Shown here: positions 1-8,150 of the stretch, piece by piece | Numbering within the stretch: position 1 is the stretch's first letter | Layout of the letters: each line of letters starts with the position of its first letter | Program-made: the position numbers and the translations under genes | Notes under the pieces: model-generated | Told to the model about the DNA's origin: nothing | Database searches by the model: none | Seen by the model: the letters and a program-made list of their open reading frames with translations, nothing else | NCBI GenBank assembly: GCA_913064945.1 | Contig: CAJYAN010000002.1 | Span: forward strand, 62,001-126,000 | Reading direction: 5' to 3' | DNA from: an uncultured Gammaproteobacteria bacterium | Lineage (GTDB): Bacteria > Pseudomonadota > Gammaproteobacteria > UBA6429 > Thiohalophilaceae | Length of the DNA: 64,000 nt

Positions 1-499
1 CAAGGATCTGGAGAATGTTCAGAACAGCTATACGACATCTCGAACAGCCTACCTGCGACAGAAGACATTACTCGATGGTGTCGACACCCAGAGTAAGGCA
101 ATAGGCCATCAACAAGGTGGACCATTATATCCGATCATTAGGGCACCTCATGACGGACAGGTCGTTGCAATTTCGGGAACGACAGGAAGCCATGTCTCCG
201 CGAATGACGTGATTGTTATTCTCCAGCGTAATGATAAGGTGCCACAGATTGCCATTTCTGTAGAGAATAAACATGCGCTTAAATTGCATATTGGTATGAA
301 AGCCAAAATTTACGTTCCATTCCAGGAAAAAAGTTACCTGGCTGAAATCTCATCTATCGGACGGGCTGCTATTAATACGGCACTCACCGAAAGTATGGAG
401 GCCAGTTTAAATGGAACGTTAATAACTCTGGCGTTCGATGATCCGTCCGTACGCCTGCCTTTTAACGCACGCGTACGTGTCTGGATTAAGACTTTGTAG
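1..499 (+). CDS. Membrane-fusion protein (HlyD/Alg44-like), C-terminal part only
   Basis: The reading frame is open from base 2 to the stop at 497-499, so the gene begins upstream of the window and 165 residues are visible. The first 40 or so are polar and helix-prone, like the hairpin of periplasmic adaptor proteins. Next comes a lipoyl-like half-motif (RAPHDGQVVAISGTTGSHV), the hallmark of HlyD/RND adaptors and of the periplasmic part of Alg44, followed by a beta-rich tail. Any PilZ c-di-GMP domain, as in Alg44, would lie upstream and cannot be checked. The glycosyltransferase gene starts 12 bases downstream, so the two are almost certainly co-transcribed. Likely role: bridging an inner-membrane polysaccharide synthase to an outer-membrane channel. 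The adaptor family is well supported; the Alg44 relationship is inferred from the neighbour. Confidence 0.75.
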   Translation, partial: KDLENVQNSYTTSRTAYLRQKTLLDGVDTQSKAIGHQQGGPLYPIIRAPHDGQVVAISGTTGSHVSANDVIVILQRNDKVPQIAISVENKHALKLHIGMKAKIYVPFQEKSYLAEISSIGRAAINTALTESMEASLNGTLITLAFDDPSVRLPFNARVRVWIKTL

Positions 500-511
500 G
501 GATACTGGCGT

Positions 512-3190
512 ATGGAACGCCGTTATGGACGCAGAGTAGCCTTACATTCGCTTGTCGCACCTGCCTTGTTTTACGGTTTGCTCGGTGTTGGCATATTATG
601 GTTGATGTGGCCCTATTTCTATTATGTGAAAAATGAAACCGTGTTACTGCTAGGAGCGTTCGCGCTGTGGCGGTATAGCTGGATGATATTAAATTTCTCG
701 CGCTCTTTGTTATACGGCTGGTATGTATATCCGCGTTTACAACAAAAGGCCTATACATTACCCGCTAAAGATAAATATCCCGACCGTATTTTTTTTGTTA
801 TTCCTTCTTATTGCGAGGAATCCTGGGTCAGTGTTGAATGCTTTCAGTCGTTATTTTCCGAACTGGCAAGTATTCCCTGCGCGGCAACCATTGTGGTGGC
901 GAGTGGCTCGGACCAGGATGATGCCGTGATTGCCGCCGCTTACAATGCCCATCCTGCACATTATAAAATCGACCTGGTATTACAACGACAGTCAGAAGGC
1001 AAGCGAATTGCAATGGGCCATGCGTTGCGTGCAGTAGCAAGACGATATCAGGATGAACCGAATAGTGTCACCATTTTAATGGATGGTGACAGCTATCTGG
1101 AAGCCAACACACTTCACCGAGTGTTACCCTTTTTTGCCGCCTATCCACGGTTGGGCGCCGTCACTACGAATGAGCTGGCTTTTATTAATACCAAGTCTCC
1201 ATGGTACAAGGAATGGTTTAATCTCAAATTCGGTCAGCGTCATGTCCTGTTTCAATCGCACAGTCTGTCACGCAAAGTTTTAACCTTAACGGGCAGGTTT
1301 TCTGTTTTCCGTACTTCTGCCGTGGTCAACGAGAAGTTTATTCGCCAAATTGAAAATGATGTTCTGACACACTGGCTACATGGGAAATTTAGATTTTTGA
1401 TGGGTGACGACAAGAGTAGCTGGTTTCATCTCTTGGCAAAGGGCTGGGATATGCTCTACCTTCCAGATGTGATGGTCTATTCGCTGGAAAGTCGTGATAC
1501 TGATTTTTTCGATCTGAGTTTGTCATTGCCTTATCGGTGGTATGGCAACACGCTGCGTAATAGTAATCGAGCTTTGGCATTGGGTCCAAAACGCATCGGC
1601 TGGTTTATCTGGTGGGCAATCCTGGATCAACGGATTAACATGTGGACAGCCCTGGTCGGTATCAGTGGTGCATTGATACTGACATTCAGCAAGTCGTTTA
1701 TTTATTTTTATTTCTATATCGCCTGGATCCTTATGGTCCGAGTTGTACAGATTTCTTTTATAGCCTTACGTGGTCACCCGGTGGGCATGCGTACGATACC
1801 ACTTATGATCTACAATCAGTGGTTTGGTGCCGTTATTAAAATACGCGCCTATTTTAATCTGGCAGATCAAAAATGGTTCAAAGGGGGAGAGACACAGACT
1901 GGAAATAACGATCATGTACCAATTCCTCATAAATGGGCACCCGCAATGGCAAAGACCTTGTTTTTATCGTCGATCTTACTATTTGGCTTTGTGATGCTTG
2001 TGGCAGAAGGCGCACTGTCACTGCCAAGTGCCGACCTGTTTAAACCAGATTCAAAGCGACTTGTCATACTGGCACAGATGTACGGTGTGACTCCGGATGA
2101 TGGCCGTGACGATGCGCTGGCATTACAGGCAATTTTAGATCGTCCCTCGAATGGGCAGACGATGGTCATCCGCTTACCGGCCGGACAACTTGACTTCTAT
2201 TATCCTGTACATATTCGGCGCGATAACGTTGAGATTGAAGGTATACCTGGAAATAAGACTTATATCCTTTCACATCTTAAAACGAGTAGTGGCAAGGCGG
2301 TGATTAGTATCGAAGGCGAGCGGGGGAAACGGCTTGCTGATCTGGCAGAGGATGCTGTACCTGATAGTCACTCAATTCGATTGCGCTCGGATCATGGTGT
2401 GCAGGCAGGTGATTATCTTTTATTGAGACAACCTAATGATGAAGCTTTTTTAAAATCGCTTGGTACTATTCGTTGGAGTAAGAAGTACCCTTATCTTCGA
2501 CAGTCGATCGTAAAAGTAACCTCTGTTCGAGGTCAAAAAATTACGTTTGATGGAGTTACAGGTGTTAAATTTTTCGCCAACGCAACAGAAATATTTCGAA
2601 TTCATCCTGTAAAAAATGTGGCGCTGCGTAAATTTACTATGCAGCAAAAGGTACCTGCTGCCGTGATTGCACCCTTACAGTTTGTTTATCAAAACCGTTA
2701 TCCCCAGTACGCGGTGAACGGTATCTCTCTCGACTGGACAACAAACGCTGTCCTGGAAAAACTGAGAATTATTGCGGCAGGGAGTCACCCAGTAGCGCTA
2801 AATAATAGTTATGGTGGAACGTTGAGGCAGGTATACATTAATGGCGCCTGGAACAAAGGTAAAAAGGGCAATGGCTATTTGCGTATTGCGCGTACCTATC
2901 ATACGTTATTGAGTGATATTACCGTATTGAACGTCCGGCATATTGCGATACAGTGGAGCTCTGCCTTCAATGTGCTGGAAAATATCCGTTCGAATGTCGA
3001 TATAAATTTCCACGGTGGTTATTCGCATGATAATCGTGTTAATGGTGCTCACGTGGTTATCCCGTCTGCACACCCCTGGCCAGCAGTGTTTCGTACACCA
3101 AAAAATGCTCGCTGGGCTCCTCCCGATGGAGATAATAACGTAATTACTGGATTGAATACCAGTCTACCCCTGGAAGGGGTTGAACCTTAG
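512..3190 (+). CDS. Alg8-like family 2 glycosyltransferase fused to a periplasmic beta-helix domain
   Basis: 892 residues, against about 490 for Alg8 of Pseudomonas. Membrane segments lie near residues 13-38 and 44-62. The cytoplasmic GT2 domain shows FFVIPSYCEES (94-104), DGD (191-193), TGRF (260-263), GDDKSSW (298-304) and RWYGNTLRN (342-350), a set typical of Alg8, the processive mannuronan synthase. More membrane segments follow near 375-418 and 480-500. Residues from about 520 to 885 are an extra domain that starts with a VTPDDGRDDALALQAIL stretch and continues with short Asn- and Gly-rich turns typical of right-handed parallel beta-helix (pectate-lyase superfamily) proteins. By topology it would sit in the periplasm. 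AlgG epimerase is also a beta-helix, but its DPHD motif is absent; the nearest is YSHDN near the C-terminus. Proposed role: synthesis of an alginate-like polymer and its modification or guidance at the exit site. The last 47 bases overlap the convergent TolC-like gene. Confidence 0.8.
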   Translation: MERRYGRRVALHSLVAPALFYGLLGVGILWLMWPYFYYVKNETVLLLGAFALWRYSWMILNFSRSLLYGWYVYPRLQQKAYTLPAKDKYPDRIFFVIPSYCEESWVSVECFQSLFSELASIPCAATIVVASGSDQDDAVIAAAYNAHPAHYKIDLVLQRQSEGKRIAMGHALRAVARRYQDEPNSVTILMDGDSYLEANTLHRVLPFFAAYPRLGAVTTNELAFINTKSPWYKEWFNLKFGQRHVLFQSHSLSRKVLTLTGRFSVFRTSAVVNEKFIRQIENDVLTHWLHGKFRFLMGDDKSSWFHLLAKGWDMLYLPDVMVYSLESRDTDFFDLSLSLPYRWYGNTLRNSNRALALGPKRIGWFIWWAILDQRINMWTALVGISGALILTFSKSFIYFYFYIAWILMVRVVQISFIALRGHPVGMRTIPLMIYNQWFGAVIKIRAYFNLADQKWFKGGETQTGNNDHVPIPHKWAPAMAKTLFLSSILLFGFVMLVAEGALSLPSADLFKPDSKRLVILAQMYGVTPDDGRDDALALQAILDRPSNGQTMVIRLPAGQLDFYYPVHIRRDNVEIEGIPGNKTYILSHLKTSSGKAVISIEGERGKRLADLAEDAVPDSHSIRLRSDHGVQAGDYLLLRQPNDEAFLKSLGTIRWSKKYPYLRQSIVKVTSVRGQKITFDGVTGVKFFANATEIFRIHPVKNVALRKFTMQQKVPAAVIAPLQFVYQNRYPQYAVNGISLDWTTNAVLEKLRIIAAGSHPVALNNSYGGTLRQVYINGAWNKGKKGNGYLRIARTYHTLLSDITVLNVRHIAIQWSSAFNVLENIRSNVDINFHGGYSHDNRVNGAHVVIPSAHPWPAVFRTPKNARWAPPDGDNNVITGLNTSLPLEGVEP

Positions 3191-4421
3191 CCTGTAACTG
3201 TAATAGCAGTCGATAGGCTTCGAGGCGAGCGATAAGAATATCCCTCTGTGTACTAAGAATTTTTACTGACATTTTTTCAAGTGACTTTTCAGGCGTATCG
3301 TTTAGCATCGGAACGACGTGTTGTAACTGTTTGCAATTGAGGCTCGACTCAGTCATTAACTGTGCATAATCATTTTTAAGTTGACGTACTGTGTCCTGCG
3401 CATAGTGAAATTGTTGTTTTAATGAGAGAAGTTGTTCCTGTAAGCGAGTTTTGTTAGCCGCATACTGCAGCGCCAAGAGGTGCATCTGGTGTTGCGTTAC
3501 TGCCTTATGATTCGTGTTGCCATCAACAGGAATGTCGAACTGTATGCCAATTTCATTTCCCTGTGAGCCGATGTAATCATGATAGCGTCGTGCATAGACC
3601 CCGACTCTAAGGTTGTCGCGCCAGCTTGGGATACTGAGGCTTGCCTGACGTTGAATTAACTGTTGAATTTCTTCCAGGCCAGAATTTTTGATTGCCTGTT
3701 GTTGCAGATTTTCTATCGGCATCAATACCAGACTTTCAATGTGATTTAGTAATTCCGCCGTAGTGGAAGTGATGGGACCATGGGGTAATGAATCATACAG
3801 CCTGCGCTTATCCTGGATCGTCTGCAGTTGAGATTCCTCCTGGCTAAGACTTACTCGCGTAGTGAAACCAGCATGCATTCGACGGCGATAAATATCTGTT
3901 ATATGACTTTGTTCGGTGAAAAGCCGATGGTAATAATAGGCCCGGATGGTATTCTGCATAAGATTGATCTGGTACATCGACTGGTCTAACGCCTGCTGTC
4001 GCAGGTTGCGTCGTAGCCGGTATCCATCAAGTAATGTCTGGCTGGTACTTAATTCAGACTTCTTCTGGCCTTCGAAATATCCGCGTCGAAATAGTTGCCA
4101 CTCCAGTCCAAGATAATCCTCATGCGTGTTTGTGGTAGTGCGTTGCGAGGCACTACCAATCACATAAAGGCCATGAAATGCATCCTTATTTTTAGACTCG
4201 CTCTGGAGTTGATTAAGGCTCTCCTGTGCCATGTTGGCCAGCTGACTAATTGGAGGTGGCTCGCTTGTTATATGTCGATCGGCGATGATGTTTTCGGGTA
4301 TCAATACCGCCATACCACGTACAGGTTGAGTCAGTTCTGAGGAAATACAAGTCTCGGCACTAAGCGGCGCTATAAGTGTCAAGGAGAGGCCGCAGAACAA
4401 TATGCTTGTGTGAATATTCAT
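3144..4421 (-). CDS. TolC-family outer-membrane channel protein
   Basis: 425 residues from the ATG at 4421. I chose this start because it gives a clean signal peptide (MNIHTSILFCGLSLTLIAPLSA, cut before ETC); the frame is open to 4505, but the extra 28 residues would precede the signal. The mature protein is rich in long polar helices with many Gln, Leu and Arg, interspersed with short beta segments (LGLEWQLFRRGYFEGQ; IGIQFDIPV), the pattern of outer-membrane efflux proteins. The gene faces the glycosyltransferase gene and their 3' ends overlap by 47 bases. An adaptor fragment, a synthase and a TolC-type channel in one locus suggest a tripartite export route for the polymer; that link is inferred. 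A terminator at 4648-4679 separates it from ppiC, so it needs its own promoter in 4422-4647. Confidence 0.7.
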   Translation of the reverse strand: MNIHTSILFCGLSLTLIAPLSAETCISSELTQPVRGMAVLIPENIIADRHITSEPPPISQLANMAQESLNQLQSESKNKDAFHGLYVIGSASQRTTTNTHEDYLGLEWQLFRRGYFEGQKKSELSTSQTLLDGYRLRRNLRQQALDQSMYQINLMQNTIRAYYYHRLFTEQSHITDIYRRRMHAGFTTRVSLSQEESQLQTIQDKRRLYDSLPHGPITSTTAELLNHIESLVLMPIENLQQQAIKNSGLEEIQQLIQRQASLSIPSWRDNLRVGVYARRYHDYIGSQGNEIGIQFDIPVDGNTNHKAVTQHQMHLLALQYAANKTRLQEQLLSLKQQFHYAQDTVRQLKNDYAQLMTESSLNCKQLQHVVPMLNDTPEKSLEKMSVKILSTQRDILIARLEAYRLLLQLQAKVQPLPGVDWYSIQ

Positions 4422-4647
4422 AATGGCTAGATGATTTGTGAAGGGTAAGACATCTAAGGATCTGCGATTCGATGTATGGTACACGACATGGAGCGGATAT
4501 TGCAAAGTAGTTTTACCGTTTGCTGTCTTGAGAGGCAGGGTTGACTGTCCAGGTCAAATCTTAACTGTACGGAAAGATGTTTTACGACATAAAGTGGTGA
4601 GGTGATCGTGACGGTGTCAGGGGCGGCATCGTCGGTACGTGAGGGGT

Positions 4648-4679
4648 AAAAAAATGCCGCATTACTGCGGCATTTTTTT
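4648..4679 (-). terminator. Rho-independent terminator of the yciB-yciI-ppiC operon
   Basis: An 8-bp stem (ATGCCGCA, 4654-4661, with TGCGGCAT, 4666-4673) and a 4-base loop are flanked by seven A on one side and seven T on the other. Read on the minus strand it follows the ppiC stop by about 20 bases. Its symmetry would let it work in both directions. Confidence 0.85.
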
Positions 4680-4697
4680 ACTTATTAGCGAACCAGC

Positions 4698-5486
4698 TTA
4701 TTTGATACTGACTTTCGCTTTTTGACGGAGGTCAGCAACATATTTCTGGATGCGCTGTTGCTGTAGCAAACCGCGGATCTGGTTTTTGACATCATCAAGC
4801 TTGGGTGGGTCGATTTTGCGGGTATCTTCAAGCTTAATTACATGGTAGCCGAACTGTGTTTTCACCGGCTTTTTAGTGTATTCACCCTTTTTCAGCTCCA
4901 TGACTGCCTTGGAGAATTCCGGGACCATCTGACCGGGTTTAAACCAGCCGAGGTCACCGCCTTTCTTGGCGGAAGGCCCGGTCGATTTTTCTTTGGCCAG
5001 TGTCGCAAAATCAGCACCCTTATCCAGTTTCTTGATAACAGCATCGGCATCGGCTTCTGTCTTTAACAGAATGTGGCGTGCCTTGAATTCCATGGGGTTG
5101 GAGTTGGCGCTCATTTTTTTATAGGTCGCTTCAATCTCACTCTCGGTTACGGGTGTCTTGTCGACAATCTCTTTCATTGCCGCTTTGGTCAACAGGTCAA
5201 TTTTTTGTTGCTCAAGCAGAAATTTTATTTCTGGATTCTTCTCCAGCTTCATGGAGAGCGCTGCCTGATGCAATAATTCACGATTGACAAGCTCATTGAT
5301 TAGACGTTTGCGATCAATATGCGCCTTGTTATCGTGTTGGCGCATTTCCAGCTGGCGGACATAGGCCTGGTACATTTCCTGGGAAATTTCCTTGCCGTTA
5401 ACGGTCGCTACTGCCGCCGCATTGGCCTGCATGGCGATCAAAAGTAACGAGGTGCCAATGGCGGCAGATTTGAGAAGTTGTAACAT
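4698..5486 (-). CDS. Periplasmic parvulin-type peptidyl-prolyl isomerase
   Basis: 262 residues. A signal peptide (hydrophobic stretch ending in MQANAAA near residue 25) sends it to the periplasm. The N-terminal helical chaperone-like part (about 28-130) has a SurA/PrsA-type VNGKEI opening. The parvulin PPIase domain (about 132-222) shows KARHILLKTE, GGDLGWFKPGQMVPEF and FGYHVIKLED, all standard for the family. It would catalyse cis-trans isomerisation of prolyl bonds in exported or outer-membrane proteins. The start lies 37 bases after the yciI stop, so the gene is probably last in the yciB-yciI-ppiC operon, and a strong terminator follows. It resembles the single-parvulin-domain foldases often labelled PpiC or CBF2 rather than SurA, which has two such domains. 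Confidence 0.88.
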   Translation of the reverse strand: MLQLLKSAAIGTSLLLIAMQANAAAVATVNGKEISQEMYQAYVRQLEMRQHDNKAHIDRKRLINELVNRELLHQAALSMKLEKNPEIKFLLEQQKIDLLTKAAMKEIVDKTPVTESEIEATYKKMSANSNPMEFKARHILLKTEADADAVIKKLDKGADFATLAKEKSTGPSAKKGGDLGWFKPGQMVPEFSKAVMELKKGEYTKKPVKTQFGYHVIKLEDTRKIDPPKLDDVKNQIRGLLQQQRIQKYVADLRQKAKVSIK

Positions 5487-5523
5487 AACAATTCCTTATG
5501 ATATTAATGGTTGATAAAATTAG

Positions 5524-5823
5524 TTAGGGCAGAACTTGTTTAAAGGGTTTGACACTAACGGCAGCGTAGACGCCCGCAGCGAGATAAGGATCCGCATCCG
5601 CCCATGCCTGCGCCTCGTTAAGATTATTAAACTCTGCGACAATCAGCGAGCCACTAAAGCCATTTGGTCCCGGATCATTACTATCGATAGCGGGGAAGGG
5701 ACCGGCCAGGATAAGTCGCCCTTCGTCACGCAGGTCGTGCAGGCGAGCAAGATGGTCTGGCCGCGCTGACAGGCGTTTTTCCAGACTGTTGTCGATATCC
5801 TGGCCAATAATGGCGTACAACAT
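5524..5823 (-). CDS. yciI: YciI family protein
   Basis: 99 residues covering the whole YciI fold (ferredoxin-like, dimeric). The family's typical features are visible: the opening [35 protein letters not shown] with a conserved His, and [17 protein letters not shown] with the conserved Asp-Pro-Tyr. The biochemical role of YciI in bacteria is not firmly known; His-Asp pairs suggest an enzyme. It is coupled to yciB by a one-base stop/start overlap (TAATG) and followed by ppiC. A yciB-yciI pairing is common in proteobacteria. Confidence 0.88.
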   Translation of the reverse strand: MLYAIIGQDIDNSLEKRLSARPDHLARLHDLRDEGRLILAGPFPAIDSNDPGPNGFSGSLIVAEFNNLNEAQAWADADPYLAAGVYAAVSVKPFKQVLP

Positions 5824-6416
5824 TAGTGATTGTCTCCTGACTGCTCGATCACCACGCTTTCATCCTTATCCTGCATATGACGGGCAAGATAAAAGGCCTG
5901 GGCGATGGTAAAGGCCAGTGTTAGCCCCATCATGCCAAACAGTTTGAAATTGACCCAATTATCATTACGAGCCTGGTCGGAGAGGTCTAGCCGATAGTAA
6001 AAAGCGACATAAAGATTGAGAACCCCCATGAGAATAAAAAAAGCGGTCCAGCTTATATTCAGCCGCTTCCAAACAGGTGAAGGGAGAGCGATATTACTGT
6101 CGAGCATACGCTGAATGACAGTTTTTTCTCCAAAGAAGTGGCTGCCGAGAAAGGTTATCGCAAACAACCAGTTGACCACGGTTGGTTTCCATTTGATAAA
6201 GTTTTCATCATGTAAAATTAAAGTTGCCCCCCCCAGGACCACCACCAGCAATAGCGTGATAATGTGCATTTTCTCAAAGCGGCGGTGCCGGAACCAATGG
6301 ATGCTGACCTGCAATGCCGAGGCTGCAATTATCACGGCCGTTGCCACATACATGCCATGCAGTTTGTAGGCAATGAAAAACAATACAATCGGGAAAAAAT
6401 CGAATAAAAATTTCAT
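5823..6416 (-). CDS. yciB: Inner-membrane septation/envelope protein YciB
   Basis: 197 residues from the ATG at 6416, chosen because the family begins with [19 protein letters not shown]; the frame extends 22 codons further but the extra residues are polar and atypical. Five or so hydrophobic segments are visible, with the conserved [15 protein letters not shown] and [13 protein letters not shown] motifs. In enterobacteria YciB (IspZ) interacts with the elongation and division machinery and affects envelope integrity. It starts divergently from the PHP gene across about 120 bases and is translationally coupled to yciI. Confidence 0.9.
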   Translation of the reverse strand: MKFLFDFFPIVLFFIAYKLHGMYVATAVIIAASALQVSIHWFRHRRFEKMHIITLLLVVVLGGATLILHDENFIKWKPTVVNWLFAITFLGSHFFGEKTVIQRMLDSNIALPSPVWKRLNISWTAFFILMGVLNLYVAFYYRLDLSDQARNDNWVNFKLFGMMGLTLAFTIAQAFYLARHMQDKDESVVIEQSGDNH

Positions 6417-6535
6417 AAATAAATAATAGTTGTCATCACTTCGGCTCCGTATCCCATCAACTCTACCATAATCTTCAATCACAGGAACAGTGACGCTAGG
6501 CGCGTTTTGTACATTCCGTTACACTACCCGGCTCT

Positions 6536-7405
6536 ATGGATATCCGCTATGACTTGCATTGCCACTCCACTGCCTCCGACGGTAGTCTGTCACCGACGGC
6601 GTTGGTTGCGCGTGCCCGTGAAATGGGTGTCGATGTGCTGGCACTGACCGATCACGATGCGACTCATGGTCTGGCAGAAGCCGAGGCCTCTGCGAGGGGG
6701 CAGGGATTGGACCTCATCTCGGGGATAGAAGTTTCAGTCACCTGGGCCAATCAGACCATTCATATCGTTGGTCTTTTTATTGATCCCGAAAATATCGAAT
6801 TACAACAGGGACTTGAACGTTTGCAGGCCTTCCGCCGCTGGCGTGCCGAGGAAATTGCCCTGCGCCTGGAGAAGAAGCGTATCCCTGGCGCGTTTGAGGG
6901 GGCTCAGGAATTCTGCGGTGGGCAGATCATGAGCCGTACCCATTTTGCCCAATTCCTCGTCAAGGCAGGTTATGCGCCGGATATTCGCAGTGTCTTTAAA
7001 AAGTATCTGGTGCGTGGCAAACCCGGCTATGTGCCGGGGAATTGGGCTAATCTGGAAGAGGCCCTTGGCTGGATCCATCGTGCGGGTGGCCTGGCGGTCG
7101 TCGCGCATCCGGCGCGTTATCCCATGAGCGGCACCAAGTTGCGGGAATTATTAAAGGAATTCAAAGACTTTGGCGGTCTGGCGATGGAAGTCGTATCTGG
7201 CAGTCATAGCCGCGACAATATTCTGCACATGTCGAGTCTGGCCGCGAGTCTGGATTTGCATGCCTCCAGCGGTTCGGATTTTCATGCCCCTTCGACGGCC
7301 TATACCGAATTAGGCCGTCTACAGGCAGTGCCACAGGCCAATACGCCAATTTGGCGTAGCGCAGCCTGGCAGGAGAGGGCGGCACTCGCGGGAATCCGGC
7401 AATGA
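6536..7405 (+). CDS. rnm: PHP-domain phosphoesterase, RNase AM (YciV/TrpH)
   Basis: 289 residues. The PHP metal-binding motifs are in order: DLHCHSTASDGSL (6-18), ALTDHDATHG (36-45), SGIEVS (61-66), VVAHPARYP near residue 190 and GSDFHAP near residue 248. The E. coli homologue RNase AM (formerly TrpH/YciV) is a 5'-3' exonuclease that matures the 5' ends of rRNAs and degrades short oligonucleotides or 3',5'-bisphosphates. The gene overlaps yciO by four bases (ATGA), the same gene pair and order as in E. coli. It is transcribed divergently from yciB. Confidence 0.92.
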   Translation: MDIRYDLHCHSTASDGSLSPTALVARAREMGVDVLALTDHDATHGLAEAEASARGQGLDLISGIEVSVTWANQTIHIVGLFIDPENIELQQGLERLQAFRRWRAEEIALRLEKKRIPGAFEGAQEFCGGQIMSRTHFAQFLVKAGYAPDIRSVFKKYLVRGKPGYVPGNWANLEEALGWIHRAGGLAVVAHPARYPMSGTKLRELLKEFKDFGGLAMEVVSGSHSRDNILHMSSLAASLDLHASSGSDFHAPSTAYTELGRLQAVPQANTPIWRSAAWQERAALAGIRQ

Positions 7406-8028
7406 GCCAGTTTTTCCAGATTCATCCCGACAATCCCCAGGCACGCTTGATAAAACAGGCCGTGGATATGGTGCGCGAGGGGGCGGTGATTGTTTATCCC
7501 ACCGACTCAGCCTATGCGCTGGGCTGTCACGTGGGAGACAAGAAGGCCCTGGAACAGATTTGTCGGATTCGTCGCGTCGATACCAGACACAATTTCACCC
7601 TGGTCTGCCGTGACCTGTCAGAGATTGCGACCTACGCCAAGGTCGACAATAGTGTCTATCGAAGCCTGAAGGCACATACCCCGGGTGCCTATACCTTTAT
7701 TTTACAGGCGACCAGCGAGGTGCCACGTCGGCTGATGCATCCCAAGCGCCGCACCATTGGTATTCGCGTGCCGGATAACCGCATCGCCCAGGCATTGCTG
7801 GCGGAGCTGGGAGAGCCGTTAATGAGCAGTACCCTGATTCTGGCGGGTGACGACCTGCCCATGACCGATGCGGAAGATATTCGTGAACGGCTGGAGAATC
7901 AGGTGGACCTGATTATTGACGGTGGTAACTGCGGTTTTGAGCCGACGACGGTGATCGATATGAGCGACAAGCTGCCCGTGCTCATCAGGTTGGGTAAGGG
8001 CGATCCGACGCCATTTGCGACGGATTGA
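7402..8028 (+). CDS. yciO: Sua5/YciO/YrdC family protein YciO
   Basis: 208 residues, a single YrdC-like domain. Visible motifs: VIVYPTDSAYALGCHVGDKKA, then KALEQICRIRR, HNFTLVCRDLSE, PGAYTFILQAT and RTIGIRVPDN. YrdC/Sua5 makes threonylcarbamoyl-AMP for t6A tRNA modification; YciO is the paralogue with weak or no activity in that reaction in E. coli. The length and the rnm-yciO coupling point to YciO rather than TsaC, but a TsaC role cannot be excluded because the rest of the genome is unseen. Confidence 0.88.
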   Translation: MSQFFQIHPDNPQARLIKQAVDMVREGAVIVYPTDSAYALGCHVGDKKALEQICRIRRVDTRHNFTLVCRDLSEIATYAKVDNSVYRSLKAHTPGAYTFILQATSEVPRRLMHPKRRTIGIRVPDNRIAQALLAELGEPLMSSTLILAGDDLPMTDAEDIRERLENQVDLIIDGGNCGFEPTTVIDMSDKLPVLIRLGKGDPTPFATD

Positions 8029-8054
8029 ATGGTGAGCTGGCGTCGAGTTCACGG

Positions 8055-8072
8055 TATAATAACGACTATAAT
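8055..8072 (+). promoter_or_regulatory. Candidate trpS promoter -10 boxes
   Basis: Two perfect TATAAT hexamers (8055-8060 and 8067-8072) lie in the 122-base gap before trpS. Neither has a convincing -35 at 16-18 bases, so the exact promoter is uncertain. The leader of roughly 75 bases has no obvious Trp-codon attenuator. Confidence 0.4.
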
Positions 8073-8150
8073 TTCTAACATATTGAATATCCAAATTATT
8101 TACTCGTATCTCAGATCTCGTTTTCGGTTTATATCCAAGGAGAAACCCGT

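Noticed and set aside
2450-3075. AlgG-type DPHD catalytic motif in the beta-helix domain
   Set aside because: Searched for and not found; I therefore do not call the domain an epimerase.
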